Origin: Aurelia coerulea
Taxonomy: Eukaryota > Cnidaria > Scyphozoa > Semaeostomeae > Ulmaridae
Direction of reading: 5' to 3'
Assembly: GCA_039566865.1 (NCBI GenBank)
Contig: CM076943.1
Coordinates: forward strand, 20,122,501 to 20,186,500
Length of the DNA stretch: 64,000 bases
The position numbers and the translations under genes are program-made. Below are positions 47,514 through 59,723 of the stretch, in pieces; position 1 is the first letter of the stretch; each line of letters begins with the position of its first letter. Under the pieces are notes generated by a model. That model did not search any database, was not told the DNA's origin, and was given only the letters and a program-made list of their open reading frames with translations.

Positions 47514-47880
47514 TAGAAGTATAGTTTTGAAGCATCCATTAATTTTGCCTTTCCGCTGTCAAAAATCAGCAGCAACTTGTCAGATTGACTCAAACAAGGT
47601 CTCAAATTCTAAGTCGAAGCCTGACCTATGCAACCGTATGAAAAACCAGATAATTAATGCTACATCTCTTACACAGCAGACCCACAAACGGGCACAAATT
47701 TTCTGGGACATCCTGCAATTCTAGATGATCAATCTAAACGCTAAATTTGTTTTGCACAGGTTCCTCCATCCAAAGGGTTTCCCATTTGATCAACTAACAA
47801 GAATGAAACGCTAACCACTTCTAACCAAGACACTCGTCATGCTAACGAAGACAGTTATTCGTACGTACACTTTCTTAAAG

Positions 47881-48270
47881 AGCCATTGTGACCCAGGACC
47901 CTTTGTGGGCACGCTGAAATTTAAGACTGTTTGAAAATACGATTTTTTATATTCGATGAAAAATTTTATAATAGCTACAAGATACTATTCAAGGCTACTT
48001 ACAAGACTACTTTACGATACTACAAAACGATTCCTTGGAGAGCAAAAGTCTATGGCAACTCCGCAGCCATTACATAAAACTAAAAGTCTTTCTCAAGTTA
48101 GACGTCATCGAATGAAATAATTGAAATGTTCATTCGTGGCAAGTTTGCGTTGCCCAGATTCCGATTTGCCAAAGCGGAGACCATGGATCCACACCTGCCC
48201 TGCTGCACTTTTGATCTATATACAGTAGTTTCCGTTTAGGCCAAAACGAAGGACCAAGGGTGACAATGGC
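47881..48270. mobile_element. MITE with AGCCATTGTGACCC ends
   Basis: AGCCATTGTGACCCAGGACC pairs with GGACCAAGGGTGACAATGGC. A relative occupies about 56991-57236. No clear target duplication. Confidence 0.65.
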
Positions 48271-48564
48271 ATATATCACATTTCTTGTTATAGTATTTGT
48301 TGAGTAGATGAAAAAGTAGCATAACGATTACTGCTGTGGTAGAATTTGCTTTTCAACTTACAATAAGATGAAGAAGTGCGTACCTTTCCAATAAGGATCC
48401 TTCGCAGCGGAAATAAAGTCTGCACGCAGGCTATAGAAGTACAATCATGGAAATTTTTGTTAAGAACAATCCTATTTAGTCTCCCCCCATTCCCCCTTTT
48501 CAATGTTGAAAAATTGCTAGCCGATTGCACTGAAGTCCAATGGAGGCTCCTCAGTGTTTCCAAC

Positions 48565-48993
48565 CAAGGGCGTTAGGACACCCATGTATTGATTTCTTTA
48601 TTTGATCTATAAATATATCTTTACCTTCTCTTGATTTTCGTTTTCCTCTTTCTTTTGTCTCAACTTTTGTCTTCAGTTGGCCTAACTGTTTCTTTATCTG
48701 GTTATTCAAATCTAGCTCCCTTTTATTCACGCGTGTTAGTGCGCCTTTGCAGGAGAAAAGGTTTCAAACAGCAGACCATATGGAAGTTATCAAATGTGGT
48801 TTCCAGTTAAAAACCTTTTAAGGCGCACTAACACACAGGAATACAAGGGAGCTGGATTTGAATAAACAAACAACAAAACGATTGAAGACACAAGTTGTGA
48901 TAAAACAAAGAGGGAAACAAAGATGAAGACAAGGTAAATAAATATTTACAAATCAAATAAATCAATCAATACATGGGTGTCCTAACACCTTTG
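48565..48993. mobile_element. Palindromic hAT-like MITE, CAAGGGCGTTAGG ends
   Basis: Inverted ends CAAGGGCGTTAGGACACCCA / GGGTGTCCTAACACCTTTG have arms of about 200 bp. TTCCAAC is repeated on both sides (48558-48564, 48994-49000), extendable to 8 with one mismatch. CAAGGG-type ends with 7-8 bp duplication suggest hAT. Confidence 0.8.
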
Positions 48994-49000
48994 TTCCAAC

Positions 49001-49262
49001 ATGTAAGAAGGAGAGAATTTGAAAATATGCAACTCGATGGCCTACATGAAACAGAACCGAGAGAGATGACAAAAAACCCCGTTATAAGCAGAGTTTACTG
49101 ATTTTTTTACCCAAATTTAGATAACTTTTAGGTAAGAAATTCTATAATTATTGTCTTCCCTTCCCAAAAATTGGTGCATCGTCGCCCATCACGGTCTATT
49201 CATTGCTTGAGCTGTCCGTAGTTGTCCGTTGTACCATTTTGAGACTCGTTTTGTATGCAGTA
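49001..49262. other. Intergenic spacer, nothing recognised
   Basis: Short AT-rich spacer between two MITEs, without coding or repeat signals. Confidence 0.3.
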
Positions 49263-49560
49263 CACGTATTTTTTTATAAGTAACTGCTTATAAGAAAACC
49301 ATTAAGAAACTCCAGTACTGGGAAAATATAAGTAAAGAAACTATTTATTTTGATAAAAGAAATCCTATCATATTACTCGGAAGGTACTCGAGTATAACGT
49401 CTAAACATTGGAAATGCTTCAGCAAGTCTTGTTTTGAAATGTTCATGAGGGCACAGGAAGGGAACATGAAGATTGTTATGGAACCTCTATGAAAACCTGA
49501 TCATTTTAAGAAACTTTCAGTACTGGCTGAAATTCTTTGTTTCTTATAAACAAATACGTG
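49263..49560. mobile_element. MITE with CACGTATTT ends, TA target
   Basis: CACGTATTT / AAATACGTG ends with TA on both sides (49261-49262, 49561-49562) and CTTATAA blocks near each end. The internal ATTACTCGGAAGGTA stretch also occurs beside the relative at 11340. Confidence 0.78.
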
Positions 49561-50010
49561 TAATGGTTTATATGCAAATCTGATTTAATCATTTTGTTTA
49601 AAAATATAAAAATACATATATCTAGAAATATATTAGCTGTTGTATTCTAAGAGGTCATAGAATTTTTGATTTATTTTATTAATTTGATTTGATGTAAAAA
49701 AGAACTTTTCCAGTAGATAACAAAGATAGAGTGAGATATTTTATATCACAAAATTCACCTATTTTGCTTTTCACAAGAACTTACCGAAATTATTGCAACA
49801 GATATTATTCGATCTGGTATGTAGCTTTAATTCTTGTTGATAGAAGAACATAACAGATGAGATAAATTTAATAGGAAATTAGTTTTATATCATTTTGATA
49901 GCAATTGCAAGTATTTTTATGTCTTTTCGCAGTTGTCTATCACTTCAAGGGCTGCATGAAGTATGTAGATTAGGCCCCTTGACTTTTTTATTCTTTTCGA
50001 CTAGTGAAAA

Positions 50011-50386
50011 CAAGGGCGCCTACCTTGTAGGAAGTGTGTTTATTCCCAGTACTGTTGAGTAATTGGTGTCCTGTGACCCAGTACAGAGGGTGTCCTAGAA
50101 CCGTACCGTAACCAAGCAGTACACAGCGTCAGTCCTCTCAAGGTCAAGATGACGTATGAATAACTTTGTGGTTTCAAATTCCGGTGTTTATGTAACACGA
50201 TATCATTTGTTATACGATCTGGCCACAGGGAATCAGACAGCGTGATTTTTGATTGGTCAACTGTAACAGACGTTAGAATTTGAAAATCCCTGTAACTAAG
50301 ATTAACAGGACTGGGTCATAGGACACCAGTTACTACGAGTACAGTACCGGGAATAAAACACACTTCCTACAAGGTAGGCGCCCTTG
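50011..50386. mobile_element. hAT-like MITE, CAAGGGCGCCTACC ends
   Basis: Inverted ends CAAGGGCGCCTACCTTGTAG / CTACAAGGTAGGCGCCCTTG; arms continue through a GTGTTTTATTCCCGGTACTG-like block. GTGAAAA flanks both ends (50004-50010, 50387-50393). Confidence 0.85.
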
Positions 50387-50537
50387 GTGAAAAATTAATA
50401 AAAATCTACACGGGTGTTTTTGTTTCCTTCGCTTATTCGCCGTCTCATTGGTCCGTGAAAATGAGGCTTTGGAGGTTTTCGGCCATGGACCACGGGCAAA
50501 TTCGGCGAAAAGATTTGATTTCTATGCTGGTCAGCAA

Positions 50538-50800
50538 AACAAGGGCAGATTTTGTAATGCAATAGCATCAGTTGTTTTTCATTGACACCTCAATTCAGAA
50601 CTATTAGCGACTGCAGACAAAGGAAATTCTCTCAACCAGCAATTCAAAACAAACAAAGCCGCAAAAGTTTCCCCGAAACTAGCGGGGCAAACTCTCGCCT
50701 TGTGCAAGCGAAAGGTGGTTTTTAAGAGAAGTTATGTGCTTCTGACACAAGAAGGGTAAATCTAAAGATCTGCCTGGCACATTTTGTTTATTTGAGCTGT
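50538..50800. mobile_element. Left half of the AACAAGGGCAG foldback family
   Basis: AACAAGGGCAGATTTTGTAA through CAAAGCCGCAAAAG and GTAAATCTAAAGATCTGCC. The second arm is missing or was lost near the TA element that starts at 50807. Confidence 0.7.
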
Positions 50801-50806
50801 GTGGTA

Positions 50807-52166
50807 GGGTAAGATGGGGTAAAGTGAACTATTTTGAAGGTTTTTCAAGGATATCATAAAGAGATTGTAGCTGAGGGCAAACTTTTTAACGTTGTTTTGA
50901 CATTATGTCTTTGGGTCAGTTTATCAAGCAAAAATATTTTTCAATCTTTTTCCATTGTCTCACAAAAGAGCTTTCTTTGGCGACCGCTCTGCCTAGTTCA
51001 CTTTACCCCAGGCCGGGGTAAAGTCAACTACTTAGCAATTGTTCGATAAAACCAAAATGATGCTGGTAAGACCCGAAAATATGATTTATTTTGCAATTCT
51101 AAGGAGTTCTTCGCATGCCAAAACGAAATAAACCCAAAAATTTCACAAAAGTGATATTTAGAAAAATTAAATGGTGACCTGTATGTTGAGAACGATCTTT
51201 GCAGATCAAATATTAACCAAAATCTATTGTTAAAGTCACAAATTTGAGTCAGATTGCGAGACCTGAATACAATTCGATGAACAATAATGGGAATATACTT
51301 GGAAAATACGATGTTACATATAAATACCAAATCATCACAAAGAGAAACACTATTTTCAAAGTAGTTCACTTTGCCCTGAAACCTCCGCCCAGAAATAAAC
51401 CAAAAATAGTTATAAATCTATGACAATTATCAATATTCTAATTTCACAGTGATGGCCATTTATCCTTTCTATGTCGATAGGTATACTTGCTTCATCAAAT
51501 CCCAATGAAATTCTTAGATCAGTAACCGCATTTTTTAATGAAGGTCAAACTTAGGCTGTTAAATTTTTGAAGGTTTTTCAAGGAGCTGGTATCAGAATAC
51601 ATTTCTGTTAATCAGAGCAAAAAATCGTCCTGCAAATTATGATTTTCTGAAGGCAGAATTATGAAGCAAATGAGATTAAATAGGTTTTCTTCATCTGACT
51701 TCATGTTCACATGAAAAAATAAAAAATCATGGGTAGTTCACTTTACCCCGGTCGAAGCAAAATATCGACTGAACGGTAGATCTTTTAAAATACTATGTTA
51801 GCTGACAAAAAAGTTTTTCTTGGCCCTTTCCTTTTGGAAAAAGTAAACACATGGCATGTGCTTCAAATCGACCAAAACAATTATAGAAATGAATTTCGTC
51901 TAGGGGTAAAAAATTAAGACCGAAGATGGGAGCCCAAACCTATAAACCATAATTTCCCGAGGTTGTTTCTACTGCCTCGGATAAAGGGATTTTTTGCAAC
52001 AACAGGAAGAACTATTTTGCAAAAATATTTTCATTTTCTGTGAGCCCATGTACCAAAGCATTGGGCATAAATCACATTTTATCATTGCTTGTTTACTTTT
52101 GGAGAGAAGCGCGAATGTTCTGAGTAGTTCACTTTATCCCGTAGCTCACTTTACCCCGTCTTACCC
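50807..52166. mobile_element. Element with GGGTAAGATGGGGTAAAGTG ends, TA target
   Basis: GGGTAAGATGGGGTAAAGTG / TCACTTTACCCCGTCTTACCC are the ends, with TA on each side (50805-50806, 52167-52168). AGTTCACTTTACCCC and complements recur inside at about 50996-51025, 51362, 51732 and 52120, in both orientations, so the terminal motif is also an internal repeat. No transposase frame. Confidence 0.8.
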
Positions 52167-52700
52167 TAATTGTTTCATGTCAGCACTATACACGCGAGAA
52201 TTACCATGCCTTCTGCTCGGCTTCTGACTCAACTACACAAAATCCGAGGTACATATTATTTTCTGTTCAGTTTTATTGTACTCGATCGTAAAGGTAAAGG
52301 TCTATTTTTATATCTAAAAATTGTAAATAAAATATGATTTTCTATAATTTAGGCTTTCTTTGCACTGGTCAATTTGTAAAAAATTATCAATGAAGTCTGT
52401 AACCCGAATATTTAAAAAATGAAAAAGAAATTTCGAACGCTTCGAAAGTGATGTTCAAACAACAGAAAGGAGACACGAGTGAAACGCAATTGTCATCATT
52501 AAAACACCCCTTCTTACAACTGAATAAATCTTTAATTTACGATCTACTGTTATTACCGACTAATCATAAATACTATTAACATTAAGATGGTTCAACAACG
52601 TATGAGACTTCAGTAATCAATAAAAAACTTTTAGTGCAAGTCATTGTTGAAGATTATGCCTTTACCAGAGAATGCTGCTTTCTCGAATTCTCGGCTCATG

Positions 52701-52920
52701 TAGACTTGCCCCAAGTCTATCTCTTCCGTCCGTCTACCGTTCCCTTTTTACGGTAGTTCCTGGATCCGCTATTTCATGGATCTACCATTCCAACATTCCG
52801 TCAAGAGAGCTCGAGAGATATCTCTCGACCTCTCTGGATGGAACATTGGAATGGCGGATCCAGGAACTACTGTGCAGGGAACGGTAGACGGACGGAAGAG
52901 ATAGACTTGGGGCAAGTCTA
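52701..52920. mobile_element. Palindromic MITE, TAGACTTGCCCC ends, 9-bp TSD
   Basis: TAGACTTGCCCCAAGTCTAT pairs with ATAGACTTGGGGCAAGTCTA. The arms run about 100 bp to a GAGCTCGAGAGATATCTCTC core. CGGCTCATG flanks both ends (52692-52700, 52921-52929). Confidence 0.92.
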
Positions 52921-53585
52921 CGGCTCATGTAAATTGGGAACCATGAAAGGTAACAAAAATAACTTATGTGAAACACTACAGGCGGTAATCCCGGGTGGGT
53001 GGAGGGCACTTTACCAGAGTTGGTCGGGGGTGCCATCAAAGCTTCAAAAACATACCTGTTCCTTATGCCGATTTTTCAAAATGTATGCCCGACCTCATAC
53101 AAATACCCATATTAGTAAAATACGAATCATATTCACAACTGTAGTCATCTGTGCAGAGACGCACAAACCACATTGAAAACCCTTGCCAACAAGTTAACTT
53201 CAAGTGAGAATCTTCTAACTAATTTTGTACTACTTGCAAGAAACGTAGCCTAGCCTTTTTTCTGCCTCACTTATTTTAACATCATCAGCTTTAAACAGAA
53301 TTTAGCGTCTTTAGATGAATTGGATTTATTCTACAGAACGTAATGCATCTTGGTAAAAAGTTCCTCGTCACCATCTTTGGTGTTATCAGGTATTCAGCAA
53401 CTACTGCCTGCATTTAGACTGATTACAAGTTCGTAGCTATCGCTAGTGATAGACTGATGGACGCTCAAAACAATTGTGCTGTTGTTGTCATTGTTGTTGT
53501 TGTTGTTTTGTTGGGATAACTGCGAGAATCTCGTACGTCTAGATTACATTCTTAAGACAACAGTTTCCTGACGATGTCTCTATAG

Positions 53586-53642
53586 GTCCATGCCTCTGGT
53601 GAATGGTGGATTTCTACGGTATTCTCAGCAATTTCTAGTCAG
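53586..53642 (+). other. Orphan exon-like segment
   Basis: TCTCTATAG precedes and GTAACG follows 57 bases that read VHASGEWWISTVFSAISSQ in phase 0. Codon use looks coding, but no partner exon was found within reach, so it may be chance or part of a gene that extends beyond what I can link. A (GTT)n run lies nearby at about 53488-53508. Confidence 0.2.
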
Positions 53643-54256
53643 GTAACGAACCGTACCAAAGCAAATTTTACGAGAAAAATAAACACAATAAACATTGACT
53701 AATTATTTGCATCTCGAAGAGTACTGAAAGTTCTACGAGACCGACACCTCCATGTGCACTGGCGAGTTAACAGTAAGGGGTCTGCATGATCTTGAGTCAG
53801 TTTGACTATCACCTGGCTGATTTTCTAGTGCTTTATCGACAGTTAAGGCAAGCATTGGCATTGAATGTCTACAAGACTTTAAAAATTAATCGTGTAGAAT
53901 GTTGTGTTGTTGCTCTATCCTTTCAAATGAATTGATCTAAGAAAACTTTAGGCAATTTCCCAGAATCCCAGAGAGGGAATCTTTGATATTATTACTATTT
54001 ACAGAATTACAGCATTTTAGAAATTTCTGCTAATTTTGAAACTGTGACGTTCTCAAATCGCTAAATCGTAAATCATATGAGCAACAGACTTTTGCTTGCT
54101 ACCTCTTGAAGACCTTCAAAAATTGAATATTCTTGTATTGGTCATATTGATTTTCCTCAGTCGATTTAGAAGTTATGGTGTTTTCATGTTTGCTAGAGTT
54201 CTAGATACGTCCTGTCGTACATCCTTTCATAAACAAAACAAAACACTGTAATGCCA

Positions 54257-54865
54257 ACAAGGACAGATAATGTTACAATAGAACTCGCTACTTTTCATTG
54301 ACACCTAGATACAAAGCAATTTGTGATTGCAGACAAAGGGAAATCCATGATCGGTTGGTCAAGACATAAACAAAAATAAAGATAAAGCAAGCCACAAAAA
54401 CTGCCCGGAAACCTGGGTCGCTAGCTCGGTCGTTGTGCATTTCAGAAATGGTTTTAAAGAGCAAATGTTAGCACAGATCGAAAGAAGAAAGATGTATCTA
54501 AACTTTTGCCTCGGGCATTTTTTTTGCGTACAGAAGCTGAGCAGTAACTGTTTTAATTACACCTAAAACTTACGAGAATTGAATCCCCTCCCAATTGGCT
54601 TCTGCACAAAACAAATAAAATGCCCGAGGCAGAACCTTCTTCTTTCGATATGTGCTAATATTTGCTCTTGAAAACAATTTCGGAAATGCACAACGAGTGC
54701 GCTAGCGACCCGAGTTTCAGGGCAATTTTTGCGGCTTGCTTTGTTTTTGTTTAAGTCTTAACCAACCGAGCATGGAATTCCCTTTGTCTGCAATCACAAA
54801 TTGCTTTGTATCTAAGTGTCAATAAAAAGTAGCGAGTTTTATTGTAACATTATCTGCCCTTGCTT
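54257..54865. mobile_element. Foldback MITE, AACAAGGACAG family, copy 4
   Basis: ACAAGGACAGATAATGTTAC / GTAACATTATCTGCCCTTG ends. GTAATGCCA flanks both ends (54248-54256, 54866-54874). Its arms agree with each other better than with other copies (both carry ACTCGC/GCGAG and CAAAGCAATTTGTGATTGC), a subfamily signature. Confidence 0.92.
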
Positions 54866-54976
54866 GTAATGCCAAAAACTATGTTGATATGAAAACTGCT
54901 ATTTCTGGACTTATGTTAAATTACATGAAGTTCCCTTTTACGTGAAGCAATTTAGTTGAAAGAAAGGGGCAATAAC

Positions 54977-55619
54977 AGCAAAGACAGATTTTGTAACACA
55001 ATAGCATGATTTGATTTTGATTGACACCGACAATTCAAACCGATTAGCGATTGCAGACAAAGGAAATTCTCTCAACCAGTAATTCAAATCAAGCAAAGCC
55101 GCAAAAGTTTCTCTGAATCCTAGGTAGCTAGCTCGCTCGTTGTGCAATCCAGAATATTGTTTTTAAAAGCAAACATGAGCATATATCGAAAGAAGAAGGA
55201 TATATCTGCACATCTGCCTCTGGCATTTAATTTGTTTGGTTCAGAAGCCGATTGGGAGGCGACTCAATTCTATTATTTTTGGGTGTTCTTACTGCTCAGC
55301 TTCTGAACCAAAGAAATAAAATGCCCGTGGTAGATGTGTAGATACATCCTTCTTCTTTCGACAGATGCTCGTGTTTGCTCTTAAAAACAATTTCTGGAAT
55401 GCGCAACGAGCGCGATAGCTACCTGGGTTTCAGAGAAACTTTTGTGGCTTTGTTTGTTTTTAATTACTGGTTGCGGGAATTTCCATTGTCTGCAATCGCT
55501 AATCGCTTTGAATTCAGGTGTCAACAAAAACAACTCATGGTATTGTGTTACAACATCTGTTCTTGTCGGTGTTAATCCAAATCAACCCATGCTATTGTCT
55601 TACAAAATCTGTCCTTGTT
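54977..55619. mobile_element. Foldback MITE, AACAAGGACAG family, copy 5 with doubled right end
   Basis: AGCAAAGACAGATTTTGTAA begins it and ACAAAATCTGTCCTTGTT ends it. GGCAATAAC flanks both ends (54968-54976, 55620-55628). About 60 bases before the end there is a second terminus-like ACAACATCTGTTCTTGT preceded by ACTCATGGTATTGTG. The right terminus is thus duplicated, yet the outermost copy was used for insertion. Confidence 0.9.
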
Positions 55620-55941
55620 GGCAATAACATTTTACACATTTAATTCTAAAGTTTGCAAACATCCGATGCCGATGCTCTCAAGGCATAATCTGAAACAATG
55701 ATAGCTGTGCATTTAGATGTAAAGTCTGTCTCAAATAAGATGTCACGTGAAAATGTCCGCGAATGAAAACAATTCAAGTCTTGGGCATGATGAATTTTTG
55801 TGATCGCAAATATCGCAAATATCTAACTTGAGATTGACTTTAGGTTAACGTAAATGCAGTTTAGTTTAGAGATGCCCAGAACAAGGCTTACATAAAGATA
55901 ATATATATGAAAAATAAGTAAATAGACGTGCGGTGTTCCTA

Positions 55942-56226
55942 ATGTCTCGTTCAATTCCTACCCTGGCCATTCCCCGGGACACCTCCGGGCATTTGCTCAA
56001 AAAATATTTACGGCCCCCGGGCATTTGGCCGTAAATTTTTCCCCGCCCACTTGACAAAAACAGGAGGTTTTTCTTATACAATAAACTGGGAATATGGCTT
56101 TTTCTCAGTGCCCGGCCACCGGGCATCGCCACAAAAAGTTTGCCCGGCCCCGGGCATTTGGGCCGGAAATTTTAGTTGACCCCTGGGCTGCCCGGGGGAT
56201 GGTGGGGTAGGAATTGAACGAAACAT
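55942..56226. mobile_element. MITE with ATGTCTCGTTCAATTCCTACC ends
   Basis: CTCGTTCAATTCCTACCCTG pairs with GGGGTAGGAATTGAACGAAA. The GC-rich inside is built of CCCGGGCATTTGG units in both orientations. A small minus-strand frame across it is non-coding by composition. Confidence 0.75.
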
Positions 56227-56990
56227 AACCATAGAAAGTATCTGTCTATTTTTCTAATTGCATTCGTGACCCAAAATGTCTCGTACAGTGATCAGGAATA
56301 GTTTTTAAAATAGGTCGCTGTTAGCACGATAGGCAACTAACTTCTTCATCCTATAACATTTCGTATCGAGACGTCAGGGAGTTTTGCAAATTTCAGTACT
56401 CTAAAGGCACATCTCTTGGGGAGTAAATTCAATGAGCGTAAACCAGGGCCGCCATCATGGATGTTTTCAATATTTAATGAAGAAATTTGATTACAGATAT
56501 GGATTCTGCAAGATAAATTCTAGGTGCATACAATCATACATATTTTTAGCAGCTATGCACCAATTTTGTGACTATTGCAAAGGTTTTCATGAGAGATTTT
56601 TGTAAGAGATTTACGGTGAATATTATTCGGGGTGTAACTGAAGAACGTCCCTGGTCATTTTTAACGGTCAAGTGCTTGAAACATTATTAAGTTCGCAACT
56701 TCATAAAGATCTGTAGTACAAGCAATGTGGACATCAAACATATCAGTACATATTCAGCTTTGAGCGCTGAATCACAAAGGGTTAGAATTAGGATCAAAAT
56801 GGTGTCTTAATTCGTGAAAACAACAGAATTCATTCACCGCGATAAAAATCTAACGCATGGCTATATGAGTTTACAAAAGAAAGAACTTTTCTATGAAGCA
56901 CGAAGCAGCATTTCCATAAAAAGGGTGTCCCAAATATATGTTCCATGTTTTGTACGATGATTCTGTCCCTAAGATTTTAAGGAGCCATTG

Positions 56991-57236
56991 TCACCCAGGG
57001 TCCTTTGCGGCACGCTGCAATTCCAGAATGTCTGAAAATCAAATCTGGCCTAAACGGAAACTACAGATCCACAGTGCAGTAGTTGATCTAATAGAAAGGT
57101 TCAAACCAGGTAAAACTTTTTGTCAGTTCAACTACTGCAGTTTGGATGCATGGTTTCCGCTTATGCCAAACTTGACTTTCAGACTGTCTGAAATTTCAGC
57201 ATGCCCGCAAAGAAACCTGGGGGGGGGGCAATGGCC
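56991..57236. mobile_element. MITE with GGAGCCATTGTCACCC ends
   Basis: GGAGCCATTG and GCACGCTG blocks on the left are mirrored by CAGCATGC and GCAATGGCCC on the right. It contains ACTACAGATCCACAGTGCAG and its near complement. Relative of 47881-48270. The 170-codon frame from 56938 spans this and the next element and is not a gene. Confidence 0.55.
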
Positions 57237-57258
57237 CTTTAAAGGGAGCGAGCAATGC

Positions 57259-57783
57259 AGCATAGCTTCCAAATCTTTAACTCGGCGTAAAAAGGTGGGT
57301 GTAAAATTCTGTGATCTATTTCTTCCGTTTGAGTGGCTTGAAACAAACTTTAGTTACTTGTCTTTAATTCTACCGTTGGACATTTCAGAAGTTCTGAATA
57401 TTTTTCGAAATTTCAGCGTATGTTACATTTCAAGTCATTTGAGGGTGTGACGTCATCAAATTTCTATATCATAAACCAGATGAGTGACAGACTTTTGCTT
57501 GATACCATATTGTAGACATCCATAAACTATGGTTTTCTTCGAAATTATTTCATGTTGCTTCAAACAGTTTAGAAATGACAATGGTTTAAAGTTTTTTTGA
57601 AAAATTTTCTTGAATTCTTGAAAATGTAGAGAAACACTCTTATTTTGAAAATATTGAAGATTGCAGAAAAGTCCAACGGTAGAATTCTAGAGAAATAGCT
57701 AAAGTTTCTTTGAAGTCATTCAATTCAAAGCAATAAGTAACTGAATTTTACACCAGCCTTTTCAAAGATTTGAAACCTATGCT
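57259..57783. mobile_element. Palindromic MITE, AGCATAGG family, copy 4
   Basis: AGCATAGCTTCCAAATCTTT / TTTGAAACCTATGCT ends. GAGCAATGC flanks both ends perfectly (57250-57258, 57784-57792). The inner GTGACGTCATCAAATTTCTA block is as in its sisters. Confidence 0.92.
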
Positions 57784-57999
57784 GAGCAATGCCAAATAGG
57801 CTTCTGTGCAAATAGAACAAGGAAAACACAAAGACAAAGTATTGTTGCCGTGTAGAGTTCTTGCAGTTCGACTTTGTGCGGAATCTGAAACCAAAGTCTT
57901 TTCGATAGCATTTATAAGGAAAGTAGCATGGGGTTGTCCTTTGCTTTGCTTCTCGTTTATTTCAGAGTATAGCCAAATCGGATTTGGAATGAATTGCCG

Positions 58000-58453
58000 C
58001 TGACCTAACTTTTTCTAAAATTGTAAAATTGTGCTGAGCAAAGTTTAAAAATGACATATCTAGTCGAGTAAGTTTTGATTCAACGCTTTTTGGATATTTG
58101 CATTTTCCAGCGAAGTTTGACAATGGTTACAAGAATAATTACTTTCAAAGTCCTATTTGGTTCTCTCTGGTATTAACGAGAGGTATGACGCTCGATAACC
58201 TCCTTGTACCTCGGTTTAGGAGCTTCTTTGCACGCATATCAAGTCATTTAGGAGCCTCTGGTTTCAGCTTTCACACAAAGTTGATCTTTAAAAACCCGTA
58301 GCTAGGTGAACTTTCAATGGATTTTGAAGGTTGTGATGTCTAAAATTAAGTTTAACTTTTAGGGACAGGGTCATGCCATTATGGAGCCCAATCATTTCAG
58401 TTTTACTTTATAACATTCAATCAAACGTCGAGCTACTTTTTTGGGACACCCTG
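58000..58453. mobile_element. Right half of the CAGGGTGTC foldback family
   Basis: Matches the right arm of 3764-4515 (GGTTTCAGCTTTC, AATCAAACGTCGA, TTTTTTGGGACACCCTG). The left arm is absent or unrecognisable and the TA flank is lost. Confidence 0.65.
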
Positions 58454-59055
58454 TTGGGTAATGGTGTCATGGCCCGGGCAGCGGTGGGATCTATCTGGCA
58501 TTTCTGGCTGTTAACATCCAATAACATCCTTCAAACATCTTAGAAACAAACGAAACTTACGCAAAGCTTGCTTGAACCTTGTTCTTCCATTCTACATCAT
58601 TTCAGTCACTTTTTTCTTCCTCTAACCATGCTTGAGGTACATGCCAACGTGCTCCTTCTCTTCATGAGAGAAAAATAAGTAAGAAAGCGAATGAAGTGAT
58701 GACGGTACAGACTGGAAAGGCAATGGTCCTGCAAACCTGATTCAAGTGTAGTTTGTTTTTACGACGTTTGGGCGATATTATGGATGTTAAAAGCTAAAAC
58801 TGCCTGATATATACCGCTGCCGAGAATTTTCACCAGGGCCTATAAAATAGTCGGTATTGAAGCGTTTTTGCGGATGTTACATATATCTATTTACGAGTCT
58901 CTAAAGCCCAGTGTATGGTATTTGATGATTCAAACCAACAATCGTCTAAATACAAACTACATTGATGTAACAACTAGACGCTATATTACACAATAAACTT
59001 TTTGACAGACGGGCTGCAGGAAACTGTGAAATAGAAATAAGACTTACATATGATA

Positions 59056-59364
59056 CATCGAGTCTTCCTGGTTAATTATTTCGTTTCTGATACATCAAAT
59101 GGCAATTTTAATCCCCGCGCGTAGCAGATTGACGTGACCTACGGTCATCGTGCCACTCAAACGGAAACTCCTCCAACAGAAAACTAATTTTTGTTCGTTC
59201 AATTTGTTCAATTTTCCTTTCAAAACTCTTTTTCTCCTCTCCGCTTCATGTTACCAGCCTTGGGTGGCATAATGGCTCTCGTTTACGCCAATCTACCACG
59301 CGCTGAGATCAAAATTGCTACTCGATATATCAGAAACGAAATAATGAACTAGGAATGCTCGATG
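59056..59364. mobile_element. Palindromic MITE, CATCGAGTCTTCC ends, TA target
   Basis: CATCGAG / CTCGATG with TA on both sides. The arms share TTATTTCGTTTCTGATA / TATCAGAAACGAAATAA and CGCGCGTAGCAGATTG / CAATCTACCACGCGC blocks. Confidence 0.75.
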
Positions 59365-59723
59365 TATAATACGTAAATGTTATTTTCAACTCAGAGTTTC
59401 CGAAAGCCCGTGGTTGACACAAGGGAAAGGGTGTGATTGTTTGTAGGAGTAGAAATGGATTTCTTTATGCAAACCAAGTACGCATAAACGCGACTGTGGC
59501 TTGATTTATTGCATGATAAACGAAGATAATGGTGACCATAGCCTTATTACATTTCCTAACCCGTCGAGGTATTTGTTTCACACGCAAGGTCTTCAACGCG
59601 TAGTCCTTTCTCAATTGCGATGTTATTAAACTTTCGCTGCATGATATTTTGCATGATTTTCAATTATTACATGTTTTATAGGAAACACGGATTAGCACTT
59701 ATTTTGGTGTTAGCATATATGAT

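Larger units (their letters stand above)
46203..47715. mobile_element. Composite: AGGGTGTCCCC foldback with two nested elements
   Basis: The left AGGGTGTCCCCAAAAAATGT pairs with the right TTTCTGGGACATCCTG. Further in, GAAACCTTGTTTGAGTCAAT pairs with ATTGACTCAAACAAGGTCTC. Between the arms lie a palindrome of the AGCATAGGG family (46433-46943) and a CAGTAAAAACCC MITE (47108-47513). Confidence 0.72.

Noticed and set aside
56938..57450. 170-codon plus-strand frame
   Set aside because: It crosses two distinct mobile elements and contains their terminal repeats; no domain is recognisable.
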